Shown here piece by piece: positions 1-7,620 of a stretch of 33,182 nt of DNA. Origin of the DNA: an uncultured Dorea sp. GTDB taxonomy: Bacteria > Bacillota > Clostridia > Lachnospirales > Lachnospiraceae. The notes beneath the pieces are model-generated. The model saw nothing but the letters and a program-made list of their open reading frames with translations, ran no database searches and was not told where the DNA came from. The DNA is taken from positions 1-33,182 of the forward strand of contig CAJTQA010000040.1 in NCBI GenBank assembly GCA_910578455.1. Direction: 5' to 3'. The translations under genes were made by a program, and so were the position numbers. Numbering within the stretch: the first letter of the stretch is position 1; every line of letters begins with the position of its first letter.

Positions 1-79
1 CCATGCCTCGCAAATCCGCATAAATACTGAATGTGTGAAGTTTTGCTCATGGCTAGAATATTTACACAGGGAGGGTATT

Positions 80-1072
80 ATGCCGCAATCAAAAATAATT
101 ATGTACACTACCGAAGACGGGGTCACAAAAATAGAAGTAACATTTGACCATGATACGGTTTTGCTTTCCATTGATCAGATGGCTGAATTATTTCAGCGGG
201 ATAAAAGTGTGATAGGGAAACATATAAGAAATATTTTCAAAGAAGGCGAATTGGTAAAAGAAACAGTTTGGGCAAAATTTGCCTATACTGCGTCGGATGG
301 CAAGACTTATCAGGTGGATTTTTATAATTTAGATGTTATTATTTCCGTTGGCTATCGGGTAAAATCCTTTAGAGGAACACAATTTAGAATATGGGCGACA
401 TCTGTTTTGAAAGAATATATGAAAAAAGGATTTGCACTGGATGATGACCGCCTGAAAAATCTTGGCGGTGGAAACTATTTTGATGAGTTATTGTCCCGTA
501 TTCGCGATATTCGTTCATCTGAAAAGGTATTTTGGAGAAAAATCCTGGCAATATATGCAACTAGCATCGATTATAATCCAAAGGCAGAGAGTTCAATTTT
601 ATTCTTCAAGCAAGTACAAAATAAAATGCATTGGGCCGCTCACAAGCATACCGCTGCAGACGTAATCTATCAGCGGGCAGATGCAGACAAGGAAAATATG
701 GGATTGACATCATGGACAGGGAAAGAAATCAAACGTTCTGATGTAGAAGTTGCAAAGAATTATTTAAGTGAAAAAGAAATAGATGCATTAAATAAAATTG
801 TCACTGCATATTTGGATATTGCGGAAGTTCATGCCCTGAATCAAGAGCCGATGTATATGAAAGATTGGTTGGAAACAATAGATGATTATTTGAAAATGAC
901 AAGAAGGGATATCCTGACTACGAAAGGGAGGGTTACTCATAAGCAGGCTCTTGAGAAAGCGCATAAAGAATATGAGAAATATCGGAAGGCACAAGATGAC
1001 GTTATTTCTCCTGTAGAATGTCATTTTTTTGAAAGCATAGAAAAATTACATGAGTTAGAAGGAAAAGGTTGA
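80..1072 (+). CDS. RhuM-family protein (virulence RhuM / DNA-associated accessory protein)
   Basis: The protein of about 330 aa matches the layout of the RhuM family. It starts with a short strand-rich segment (YTTEDG, then DTVLLSIDQMAELF), followed by a helix-turn-helix-like part (FQRDKSVIGKHIRNIFKEG) and the family region VDFYNLDVIISVGYRVKS / GTQFRIWAT. The C-terminal half is helical and charged. RhuM was named from a Salmonella pathogenicity island; its biochemical role is not established, and relatives often sit in accessory islands or near restriction loci. The reading frame opens upstream at a GTG (position 35). I place the start at the ATG at 80 because GGGAGGG lies about 5 nt before it and the encoded N-terminus MPQSK fits the family. 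The gene is AT-rich compared with the ABC genes that follow, which suggests separate acquisition. No partner restriction or toxin gene is visible, but the window begins just upstream. Confidence 0.8.
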   Translation: MPQSKIIMYTTEDGVTKIEVTFDHDTVLLSIDQMAELFQRDKSVIGKHIRNIFKEGELVKETVWAKFAYTASDGKTYQVDFYNLDVIISVGYRVKSFRGTQFRIWATSVLKEYMKKGFALDDDRLKNLGGGNYFDELLSRIRDIRSSEKVFWRKILAIYATSIDYNPKAESSILFFKQVQNKMHWAAHKHTAADVIYQRADADKENMGLTSWTGKEIKRSDVEVAKNYLSEKEIDALNKIVTAYLDIAEVHALNQEPMYMKDWLETIDDYLKMTRRDILTTKGRVTHKQALEKAHKEYEKYRKAQDDVISPVECHFFESIEKLHELEGKG

Positions 1073-1115
1073 TATGTTAGAGATTTGTTAGATTTGCTCT
1101 GTATAGTAGTAGCTG

Positions 1116-1142
1116 CCGGGGCATTTGTGACAACTGCCCCGG
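1116..1142. other. 8-bp perfect inverted repeat between rhuM-like and ABC genes
   Basis: CCGGGGCA at 1116-1123 is repeated inverted as TGCCCCGG at 1135-1142 with an 11-nt loop. It would form a strong GC hairpin. No T-run follows on the plus strand and no good A-run precedes it, so it is not a canonical intrinsic terminator. It sits 38 nt before the ABC ATPase start and could be a terminator relic, an operator or a 5' leader structure. Confidence 0.5.
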
Positions 1143-1179
1143 AATATGGGGCGGGTTGCCCGACAGAGGAGGAGATGCT

Positions 1180-1854
1180 ATGGAGATTGTAAGAGCGGTC
1201 GGACTGAAAAAATATTATATTACAGAAACCTATGAAGTCCGCGCCCTTGACGATGTATCCCTGTCCATAACGGACGGGGAATTTTTGGCGGTTGTGGGCA
1301 CTTCCGGGAGCGGTAAGACGACGCTCCTCAATATGCTTGGAGGCTTGGATGTGCCGACGGAGGGCGGCGTGTGGATTCGGGGGAACAGCCTTAAGGATAT
1401 GGAGCCGGAGGAGCGGACGATTTTCCGGCGGAGGAATATCGGGTTTGTGTTCCAGCAGTACAATCTGGTGCCTGTGCTGAGTGTTTATGAAAATATTGTT
1501 CTGCCTTTAAGGCTTGACGGTGCTGAGATTGACGCAGCGCTGCTTGGTCAGGTGACGGAGAGTCTGGGGATTGCAGAGAAACTTGACCGCCTGCCCCGTA
1601 CATTGTCCGGCGGGCAGCAGCAGAGGGCGGCGATCGCCCGGGCGCTTATGGCAAAACCGGCGATTTTACTGGCGGACGAGCCTACTGGCAATCTGGATTC
1701 CGCAACAAGCATGGAGGTGATCGGACTGCTCAAATCCTGCGGGGAGAGGTTTCATCAGACGGTGATAGTGGTGACTCATCAGGAGGAAGTGGCGCAGATG
1801 GCAGACCGTGTGGTGCGGCTTGAGGACGGCAGGATTTGCGGGAGGGAGTGCTGA
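1180..1854 (+). CDS. ABC transporter ATP-binding protein (MacB/LolD/BceA type)
   Basis: This cytoplasmic ATPase of 224 aa would power the FtsX-like permease encoded immediately downstream. Walker A is GTSGSGKTT at residues 40-48, the Q-loop is in VFQQYNLVP, the ABC signature LSGGQQQR is at 142-149, Walker B is ILLADEP around 162-168, and the H-loop is in VVTHQEE. The sequence LDSATSMEV after Walker B is typical of the MacB/LolD/BceA class, which acts on peptides, lipoproteins or cell-envelope compounds rather than solute import. The start at 1180 is chosen because GAGGAGGAG precedes it at 1166-1174; the upstream in-frame codon at 1156 has no such site. The stop codon overlaps the permease ATG (ATGA). 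No two-component system or substrate clue is adjacent, so the substrate is unknown. Confidence 0.93.
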   Translation: MEIVRAVGLKKYYITETYEVRALDDVSLSITDGEFLAVVGTSGSGKTTLLNMLGGLDVPTEGGVWIRGNSLKDMEPEERTIFRRRNIGFVFQQYNLVPVLSVYENIVLPLRLDGAEIDAALLGQVTESLGIAEKLDRLPRTLSGGQQQRAAIARALMAKPAILLADEPTGNLDSATSMEVIGLLKSCGERFHQTVIVVTHQEEVAQMADRVVRLEDGRICGREC

Positions 1855-4595
1855 TGGATAAGAACGGGTTTACCCCCAATGATAATCGGACGGTGCTTGG
1901 GATGCTGGCGGGGGAGATTGGGAAGAGCAACAGGGGCAGGAACCGGATTCTTGCGGGGGCGGTCTTTTTGTGCATCGTCACGCTGACGATGGTCTTCGGC
2001 ATTTCTTTCGGAAAGGCGAAAGCGGAATATACGCGGGCGGTGCGCTCGGCAGGAACGGCTGCGTCTGCCTGCATAGAAGGTGCGGACTTTAAGCAGTATG
2101 AGAAGGTGCGTGACCTTGAGTATGTAAAACTGGCGGGAAGAAGTGTGCCGGTTGGAGAGGGGATTTCATCGGAAGGAGCGGGAAAAGAAGGACGGGAGGC
2201 CGACGCAGAAAGTGCGGGAAAAGAAAGACGGGAGGCCAGCGCGGAAGGTGCGGACGGTGATAGGCGCATCTGCCAGATTCAGTGGCTTGACCACCTGACG
2301 TGGGAAGAGATCATAAAGCCGGCTTACACAGACGTCTTCGGGCATTACCCGGCGGAGGGCCAGGAGCTGATGCTGCCGGTGAAGGCGTTGGAATCTTTAG
2401 GGATATCGGAGCCGGAGCCGGGGATGAAGATTTCCCTTAAAGTGAATGTGGGGCTTTTTCGCACCGTTGAGGAGGAGTTTTCCCTGTGCGGCTGGTACAC
2501 GGATTACAGGGAGAACCGTCCCGGGCTTTCTTTCGGATATATTTCGGAGGAAAAGATAAGGAGCTGGGGCTATGACATGGAAGGCAAATCGGATGTCTTA
2601 ATCTGCCAGTCGGACAGCATGGACTGGCGGACGGCGGAGAAGAGGCTTTATGAGGATGTGCCGGGAAAGATAAGGCTTTCTGTACAGAATACGGCTGCCT
2701 GTGATGCGGTGCGCCTGACGGCGGGCGGCTATGATACGGCGGTGTTGGGAGCGGTTGTGGTGCTGGGGGGCATGTTTTTCCTTGTTTATAATGTTATGGC
2801 AATTTCCATGGCGGGGGATATCCGGCAGATGGGGCTTTTAAATACGATCGGCGCTACGGGCAGGCAGCTTAGAAAGGTCTATATGCGGCAGATTTTAAGT
2901 GCGGCTGGTCTGGGGGCGGCAGCGGGAGTGGCGGTGTCTTCGGGGATTCTGGGATTTGTGATTCCGAAGATTTTAGGGAGCCGGTATGCGGATAGTTTTG
3001 GCGGCGCCGGGGAGATTCGGTTTTTCTATGGGGAGATACTTGCTGTGTCGGCAGCATCTGCGGTGCTGCTTACGGCGGCGGTATCCGCCCGGGTAATCTT
3101 TCGCGCGGTGAATATGTCCTGTGCGGAAAGCATCGGCTATACGGGGCTAAAGCCTGGAAAGAGAAGGAAAAGAGAAGACGCGCTGGGCAGGACGCGCGAA
3201 GAAAAACGCCGGGTGAGGTATAGAAAGCGGAGCGCGAAAGGGGAGATCCATTATCTGGCGCGGCAGAATGTGCTGCGGTATAAGGGGAGATTTGTACTGA
3301 CGGTACTTTCCCTGTTTCTTGGTGTCATGGCATTTTTCGGGGCGGTGGTCATTGCGGAGAAAAGCGACTATACCAAGGTGATCGAGAGCCATCCGGATTT
3401 CCTTATCGCCGGGGAAATGAGCCGGTTCGGGAAAGAGGAAGGGTACTGGAAGGAGTATACGTTCCGGGATGCAGAGGAAGATCCCTTAAAGACGGAAGCC
3501 TCGGATATCGAAGTGCTGAATGATAATTATTATGATGAATTTTCTCCCATTTCCCCGGAGGTGAAGGAGAGGCTCCTGAGTCTTGACGGAGTACGGCGGG
3601 AGACATCGCGGGTCGCAGAAGGGGCGTATATGTTCTCGACGATTGCCAGACAGGCAGCGTGGCCCTTTGAGGAGGCGCCGGAATGGGCGGAATCCATCGA
3701 TGAGGTAGATGGTTTTCCTATGATTGAAAGCGGTGATGCGGATGTTGTCCAGATCCTGACCGATGAGGAGATGGATGCGCTCAGGCAGTATGTAAAGGAG
3801 CGCGGTTTGGCGGTGGATATGGACAGTCTGGAGGATGGTACCGGCGTGGTGATTCTCCATGACCTTGGGATGTCGCCGAAGGAAAGGGAAGGGGCGGCAA
3901 AGGCTGTGGGGAAACCGGTGTACTTTACGACCATTATGACGCGGGAGAAAAGCCTGGCGAACAGCCGCCTGGAATGGTGGGAGGGGGTCGACGAGGAGCT
4001 CTACCCGAAGGAGCGGCAGTCGAAAGTTTTTTTGCTGTGCGGCTACTTTGACAGTCATGAAGAGGACTTCCCGGAAATCCGTCGGACTTGGCACGGTTCG
4101 GAGGGGATGACGTATTTTTTGATCGGTGAGAAGGGATTTGAAAAGTTGCCGACAGAGAAAAAGACCTTTTGCATGGAGCTTGATGTCAGGGAAGGGAGAG
4201 AGCCGGAGGTTAAGCGGGAGATTATGAATATCTGCCTGGAGGAGAACCGGAGGCGGGAAGAGACTCCTGGAACGGGCGGAAAAGGAGAAGGCGAGGCAGG
4301 GATCTTTGCTATCTGCAAGTCAGATCTTTTGGCGCAGGCAGAAGGATATATCCGGGGAAACCGGATGCTCTTCGGGAGTATCAGCGCGGTGCTTTTGATC
4401 GCGGGGGCAGCGAATTTCCTGAATGTGATGGTCATGGGGATTCTGTCGAGGGAAAATGAATTTCAGATCATGGAGCGGGTGGGGATGACAAAGAGGCAGA
4501 AGAGGAAGATGCTGGCGATGGAGGGGGCGTATTATCTTTTGGCGGTGGTTGCGGCGGTGCTGGTGATTATCCTCGTCCGAGAAAGGTTCAAATGA
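1854..4595 (+). CDS. FtsX-like ABC permease, apparently missing its C-terminal membrane segment
   Basis: This 913-aa integral membrane protein is the permease partner of the ATPase it overlaps by one base. I count membrane segments near residues 29-51, 295-317, 346-368, 392-415, 480-502, 839-861 and 890-908. Large extracytoplasmic loops lie after the first and fifth. This is the two-FtsX-domain layout known for the family, which normally ends with three helices in the second FtsX domain, eight helices in total. Here the protein stops right after the second of those three (VIILVRERFK), so the final helix is missing. No frame downstream continues it, and base composition falls sharply to AT-rich at about 4585. 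Truncation by recombination or deletion is the likeliest reading; function is therefore doubtful. The start at 1854 is supported by GGGAGGG at 1840-1846. Confidence 0.85.
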   Translation: MDKNGFTPNDNRTVLGMLAGEIGKSNRGRNRILAGAVFLCIVTLTMVFGISFGKAKAEYTRAVRSAGTAASACIEGADFKQYEKVRDLEYVKLAGRSVPVGEGISSEGAGKEGREADAESAGKERREASAEGADGDRRICQIQWLDHLTWEEIIKPAYTDVFGHYPAEGQELMLPVKALESLGISEPEPGMKISLKVNVGLFRTVEEEFSLCGWYTDYRENRPGLSFGYISEEKIRSWGYDMEGKSDVLICQSDSMDWRTAEKRLYEDVPGKIRLSVQNTAACDAVRLTAGGYDTAVLGAVVVLGGMFFLVYNVMAISMAGDIRQMGLLNTIGATGRQLRKVYMRQILSAAGLGAAAGVAVSSGILGFVIPKILGSRYADSFGGAGEIRFFYGEILAVSAASAVLLTAAVSARVIFRAVNMSCAESIGYTGLKPGKRRKREDALGRTREEKRRVRYRKRSAKGEIHYLARQNVLRYKGRFVLTVLSLFLGVMAFFGAVVIAEKSDYTKVIESHPDFLIAGEMSRFGKEEGYWKEYTFRDAEEDPLKTEASDIEVLNDNYYDEFSPISPEVKERLLSLDGVRRETSRVAEGAYMFSTIARQAAWPFEEAPEWAESIDEVDGFPMIESGDADVVQILTDEEMDALRQYVKERGLAVDMDSLEDGTGVVILHDLGMSPKEREGAAKAVGKPVYFTTIMTREKSLANSRLEWWEGVDEELYPKERQSKVFLLCGYFDSHEEDFPEIRRTWHGSEGMTYFLIGEKGFEKLPTEKKTFCMELDVREGREPEVKREIMNICLEENRRREETPGTGGKGEGEAGIFAICKSDLLAQAEGYIRGNRMLFGSISAVLLIAGAANFLNVMVMGILSRENEFQIMERVGMTKRQKRKMLAMEGAYYLLAVVAAVLVIILVRERFK
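2178..2249 (+). repeat. two tandem 36-bp in-frame repeats within the permease
   Basis: Two adjacent 36-nt units (2178-2213 and 2214-2249) differ at only a few positions. They encode two 12-residue repeats, AGKEGREADAES and AGKERREASAEG (residues about 109-132), in the first extracytoplasmic loop. Flanking sequence (GGAAGGAGCG before, GGAAGGTGCGG after) resembles further partial units. The segment is charged and low in complexity, so it is probably a flexible spacer. Confidence 0.8.
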
Positions 4596-4647
4596 ATACC
4601 GCAGAAATTAAGCAATAGTAAAAAATAATTCCTGTTATTTAACTCCC

Positions 4648-4666
4648 ATTCAATTGTTTTTTGAAT
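4648..4666. promoter_or_regulatory. inverted repeat overlapping the -35 of the TPR-HTH gene (candidate operator)
   Basis: ATTCAA (4648-4653) and TTGAAT (4661-4666) form a perfect 6-bp inverted repeat with a 7-nt spacer that covers the predicted -35 hexamer. A dimeric HTH repressor could bind here, most simply the product of the downstream gene. This is inference from position; chance occurrence in AT-rich DNA is possible. Confidence 0.35.
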
Positions 4667-4682
4667 TTCAAACAGCTATACT
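4654..4682 (+). promoter_or_regulatory. sigma-A type promoter of the TPR-HTH regulator gene
   Basis: The -35 TTGTTT (4654-4659) and -10 TATACT (4677-4682) are separated by exactly 17 nt. The predicted transcript starts about 37 nt before the ATG at 4726. The promoter lies immediately after the presumed end of the ABC permease, so the regulator is transcribed separately. Confidence 0.6.
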
Positions 4683-4725
4683 ATCCATAGGATCGGTCCA
4701 GAAATTGTGAAGGAGATAGTTAAAC

Positions 4726-5769
4726 ATGGCAATAGGAGAGGTCATCAAAAAACATAGAAAAAATAAAGGAATGACACAGGAAGAAATGGCTGCGTGCCTC
4801 GGCATAACTACCCCTGCTGTCAATAAATGGGAAAGAGGGAACACACTGCCAGATGTCACGTTGCTTGCACCCATTGCGCGGCTGCTTGATATTACCACAG
4901 ACGAACTTTTATCCTTTAAGGATGAATTGACAGATAAAGAAATTAACCAATATATATCGAAAGTTCAAAAAGACTTGGAGGATAAGAGTTTCCATGAAGT
5001 GTTTATCTCTGTAAAAGAAAAAATTGAGGAATATCCAAATTGTGAAGAACTAATTTGGAAAGCGGCGGTTCTCCTTGACGCGAACCGAATAGCAGCAGGA
5101 CTTCCCGATAAAGAGAATTACGATAATACGATATTCAGATGGCTCGAGAGGTGTTTGCGCTCAAAGAACGAGCAGATTCGTAACCAAGCGGCGGATTCGC
5201 TGTTCCATGCGTATTTTCGGAAAGAGGATTATGAAAAGGCGAATCAATATTTGGGTTATTTCTCTCTGGAAAACCCTGAACGCAAACGCAAGGCAGCGCT
5301 TGTGAACAGTAAAACGGGAAAACAGGCGGAAGCTTATCGTGCATATGAAGAATTGATTTTTGCCGGGTATCAGCACATTCAGATGACATTAAATAGTTTG
5401 CGTACTCTTTATATGGAAGATGGCAATCATGAAATGGCAAAAAAGCTTGTTGAGGTTTCTTCTTCTGCTGCGTCCACATTTGAAATGGGAAAGTATAATG
5501 AGGTTTGTTTCGGCTTGGAGGTTGCCGCGTGGGAAAAAGATGCTGTATGGACAGCGCAGCTTATGCAGGATATTTTGGATAGCATTGAGACAATTGGTGA
5601 TTTTGCGAAATCCAAACTTTATCAGCATATGGAACTAAAAACTGTTGGCTCTGAAATTTCCGCTGCCTTAAAACAAAAACTTTTGGAATCTTTCAGAGAG
5701 GAATCTTTTCATTATATGCAGGGAAATGAATACTGGGAAAAACTGAAAAGCGGCGTTTATAGTAGTTGA
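4726..5769 (+). CDS. HTH (XRE/Cro-cI) transcriptional regulator with TPR-like C-terminal region
   Basis: The 347-aa protein has an N-terminal Cro/cI helix-turn-helix at residues about 6-61 (VIKKHRKNKGMTQEEMAACL, then ITTPAVNKWERGNTLPD). An all-helical remainder of about 280 residues follows with repeated A/L/Y/E patterns (AADSLFHAYFRKEDYEKANQ, AEAYRAYEEL), which looks like TPR or HAT-type helical pairs. Such architectures are common in Clostridia and are often peptide- or protein-responsive; the ligand here is unknown. The ATG is preceded by GAAGGAGA at 4709-4716. The gene is AT-rich like the RhuM gene and unlike the flanking ABC module and rho, and it is the last gene before the conserved core segment. 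It could control the adjacent ABC module, but nothing in the sequence proves this. Confidence 0.88.
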   Translation: MAIGEVIKKHRKNKGMTQEEMAACLGITTPAVNKWERGNTLPDVTLLAPIARLLDITTDELLSFKDELTDKEINQYISKVQKDLEDKSFHEVFISVKEKIEEYPNCEELIWKAAVLLDANRIAAGLPDKENYDNTIFRWLERCLRSKNEQIRNQAADSLFHAYFRKEDYEKANQYLGYFSLENPERKRKAALVNSKTGKQAEAYRAYEELIFAGYQHIQMTLNSLRTLYMEDGNHEMAKKLVEVSSSAASTFEMGKYNEVCFGLEVAAWEKDAVWTAQLMQDILDSIETIGDFAKSKLYQHMELKTVGSEISAALKQKLLESFREESFHYMQGNEYWEKLKSGVYSS

Positions 5770-5811
5770 ATATACAAGTTTTTGAAACCGCAGCGCAATG
5801 TTAAAAAGGTC

Positions 5812-5840
5812 TTTTCATATTTGGAATATTGTAGTATAAT
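5812..5840 (+). promoter_or_regulatory. promoter of rho
   Basis: A consensus -10 TATAAT (5835-5840) lies 17 nt after TTTTCA (5812-5817), which matches the -35 consensus at four of six positions. The resulting leader is about 75 nt long. No intrinsic terminator is visible between the upstream regulator gene and this promoter. Confidence 0.65.
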
Positions 5841-5923
5841 CACACTGTTACAGATACTTCAGAGAGGTCGGTTCAGGCCGTTTATCCCACAACAGCAGGA
5901 TGAAACAAGAAAGGATTATATAT

Positions 5924-7264
5924 ATGATGAGAGAAAAATATGAGTCTCTGCCTCTTTCCACATTGAAAGAGCTGGCGAAGGCAAGAGGGCTGAAAGGTGT
6001 TTCCACACTTAAGAAAGCAGAGGTTATTACCCTTATGCTGGAGGAAGACGAAAAAGAAAAGAAAGAAAAGCAGGAGGCTGTAAAAGAGATGTCCGCCAAC
6101 ACCGGAGACAAGGAAGTCCATGACATTGACAGGCTGGACAGCGGAATGACGGTGAAAGGCATCCTGGAAGTAATGCCGGACGGATATGGGTTTATCAGAA
6201 GCGCGAATTATCTGCCCGGTGACAACGATGTTTATGTGTCGCCGTCTCAGATCCGCAGATTCAATTTAAAGACGGGAGATATTCTGGAGGGGAATACAAG
6301 GATTAAGACGCAGCAGGAGAAGTTCAGCGCGCTTTTGTATCTGACGGGAATCAATGAGATAGATCCCATGAAAGCGATGCGGAGAACCAGCTTTGAGGAT
6401 ATGACCCCCATATTTCCTGATGAGAGGCTGCGCCTGGAGACAGGAAGGACAAGCACTGCCATGCGTATCATGGATCTGATGTCTCCTATCGGAAAAGGGC
6501 AGAGGGGGATGATCGTGTCGCCGCCGAAGGCAGGAAAGACAACGCTGCTTAAGCAGGTAGCGCTGTCTGTGCGCCAGAATAATCCGGAAGTGCATCTTCT
6601 GATACTTCTGATTGATGAGCGTCCGGAGGAAGTGACAGACATTAAGGAAACCATTGAAGGTGAGAATGTGGAGGTCATCTACTCTACGTTTGACGAGCTG
6701 CCGGAGCATCATAAGAGAGTTTCGGAGATGGTGATTGAGAGGGCGAAACGTCTGGTGGAGCACAAGAAAGACGTTATGATCATCCTGGACAGCATTACAA
6801 GGCTGGCCCGGGCGTACAACCTCACTGTTCCGCCGTCAGGCCGTACCTTGTCGGGAGGACTTGACCCGGCGGCGCTTCATATGCCGAAACGGTTTTTCGG
6901 AGCCGCGAGAAACATGCGGGGAGGCGGCAGCCTTACGATTCTTGCCAGCGCGCTTGTCAATACGGGCAGCAAGATGGATGACGTAATCTATGAGGAGTTT
7001 AAAGGAACGGGCAATATGGAGCTTGTGCTTGACCGCAAATTGTCAGAAAAACGGATGTTCCCGGCGATTGACATTGCGCCGTCCGGAACGAGAAGAGAAG
7101 ACCTTCTTCTCTCGCCGCAGGAGCAGGAGGCAGTGGATACGATGCGCCGGGCCCTTAACGGATTGAGGGCGGAGGAAGCGGTTGACAATATCCTGAATAT
7201 GTTCAGCCGGACGAAAAGCAATATGGAATTGATGCAGTTGGTAAAAAAGACAAAATTAATCTAG
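5924..7264 (+). CDS. rho: transcription termination factor Rho
   Basis: Rho is a hexameric RNA-dependent ATPase that ends transcription. The order of parts is the N-terminal helical Rho domain (LSTLKELAKARGLKG, residues about 7-40), a short Lys/Glu-rich linker, the cold-shock-like RNA-binding domain (VMPDGYGFIRS, DVYVSPSQIRRFNLKTGD) and the ATPase. The P-loop SPPKAGKTT has its lysine at residue 205. Walker B is in DVMIILDSITRLARAY, the Q-loop segment includes TVPPSGRTLSGG, and the R-loop lies in FKGTGNMEL. At 446 aa it has the usual length without the large inserts seen in some phyla. An in-frame ATG lies at 5900, but AGGA touches it directly; AAAGGA sits at a proper distance from the ATG at 5924, so that start is preferred (5927 is also possible). 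The gene has its own promoter. Confidence 0.97.
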   Translation: MMREKYESLPLSTLKELAKARGLKGVSTLKKAEVITLMLEEDEKEKKEKQEAVKEMSANTGDKEVHDIDRLDSGMTVKGILEVMPDGYGFIRSANYLPGDNDVYVSPSQIRRFNLKTGDILEGNTRIKTQQEKFSALLYLTGINEIDPMKAMRRTSFEDMTPIFPDERLRLETGRTSTAMRIMDLMSPIGKGQRGMIVSPPKAGKTTLLKQVALSVRQNNPEVHLLILLIDERPEEVTDIKETIEGENVEVIYSTFDELPEHHKRVSEMVIERAKRLVEHKKDVMIILDSITRLARAYNLTVPPSGRTLSGGLDPAALHMPKRFFGAARNMRGGGSLTILASALVNTGSKMDDVIYEEFKGTGNMELVLDRKLSEKRMFPAIDIAPSGTRREDLLLSPQEQEAVDTMRRALNGLRAEEAVDNILNMFSRTKSNMELMQLVKKTKLI

Positions 7265-7290
7265 ACAAGAATGAGCTTTTATGATACAAT
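7262..7290 (+). promoter_or_regulatory. promoter of rpmE whose -35 overlaps the rho stop codon
   Basis: TAGACA (7262-7267, five of six matches to TTGACA) and TACAAT (7285-7290) are 17 nt apart. The first three bases of the -35 are the rho stop codon TAG. Transcription would begin near 7297, giving a leader of about 60 nt before rpmE. Confidence 0.65.
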
Positions 7291-7356
7291 ATGAAAGCTG
7301 TTTAGAGGAAATAATATCGCATTATGCGTAAAACAAATAAAGAAGAGGTGAAAATC

Positions 7357-7560
7357 ATGAAAGAAGGAATACATCCGACATATCATCAGGCAACTGTAAC
7401 TTGTAACTGCGGCAACACGTTCGTAACTGGATCTACCAGCGAGGACATCCACGTGGAAATCTGCTCCAAATGCCATCCGTTCTACACAGGACAGCAGAAA
7501 GCAGCTCAGGCTCGCGGCCGTGTTGATAAGTTCAATAAGAAATACGGAATGGGCAAATAA
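7357..7560 (+). CDS. rpmE: 50S ribosomal protein L31, zinc-binding type
   Basis: This is the 67-aa large-subunit protein L31. The start MKEGIHPTYH and the motif ICSKCHPFYTG are diagnostic. Cysteines at residues 16, 18, 36 and 39 identify the zinc-containing (C+) type, as opposed to the zinc-free paralogue made during zinc limitation. The frame extends upstream to 7324, but AGAAGAGGTG precedes the ATG at 7357 and the family start is there. The gene has its own promoter and terminator, so it can be a monocistronic unit. Confidence 0.97.
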   Translation: MKEGIHPTYHQATVTCNCGNTFVTGSTSEDIHVEICSKCHPFYTGQQKAAQARGRVDKFNKKYGMGK

Positions 7561-7573
7561 GTTTACAAGTATT

Positions 7574-7605
7574 GGGTTGAGGTTTTTTAAATCTCAACCC
7601 TTTTT
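7574..7605 (+). terminator. intrinsic terminator after rpmE
   Basis: GGGTTGAG (7574-7581) pairs with CTCAACCC (7593-7600), followed by TTTTT (7601-7605). The stem can extend inward by G-U and A-U pairs. It ends only 15 nt before the next ATG, leaving no space for another promoter. Confidence 0.88.
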
Positions 7606-7620
7606 GTTAAAGGAGCAGAT

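Noticed and set aside
35..79. Upstream extension of the RhuM gene from a GTG
   Set aside because: No ribosome site precedes it, while the ATG at 80 has GGGAGGG and gives the family N-terminus.
3486..4094. Long reverse-strand open frame inside the ABC permease
   Set aside because: It has no ribosome site or recognisable domain and is a by-product of GC-rich codon use in the real gene; a similar frame at 1730-2269 was dismissed for the same reason.
5841..5923. A structured rho leader acting as an autoregulatory element
   Set aside because: The leader is short and no strong hairpin is visible; Rho self-control is known in other bacteria but nothing specific supports it here.
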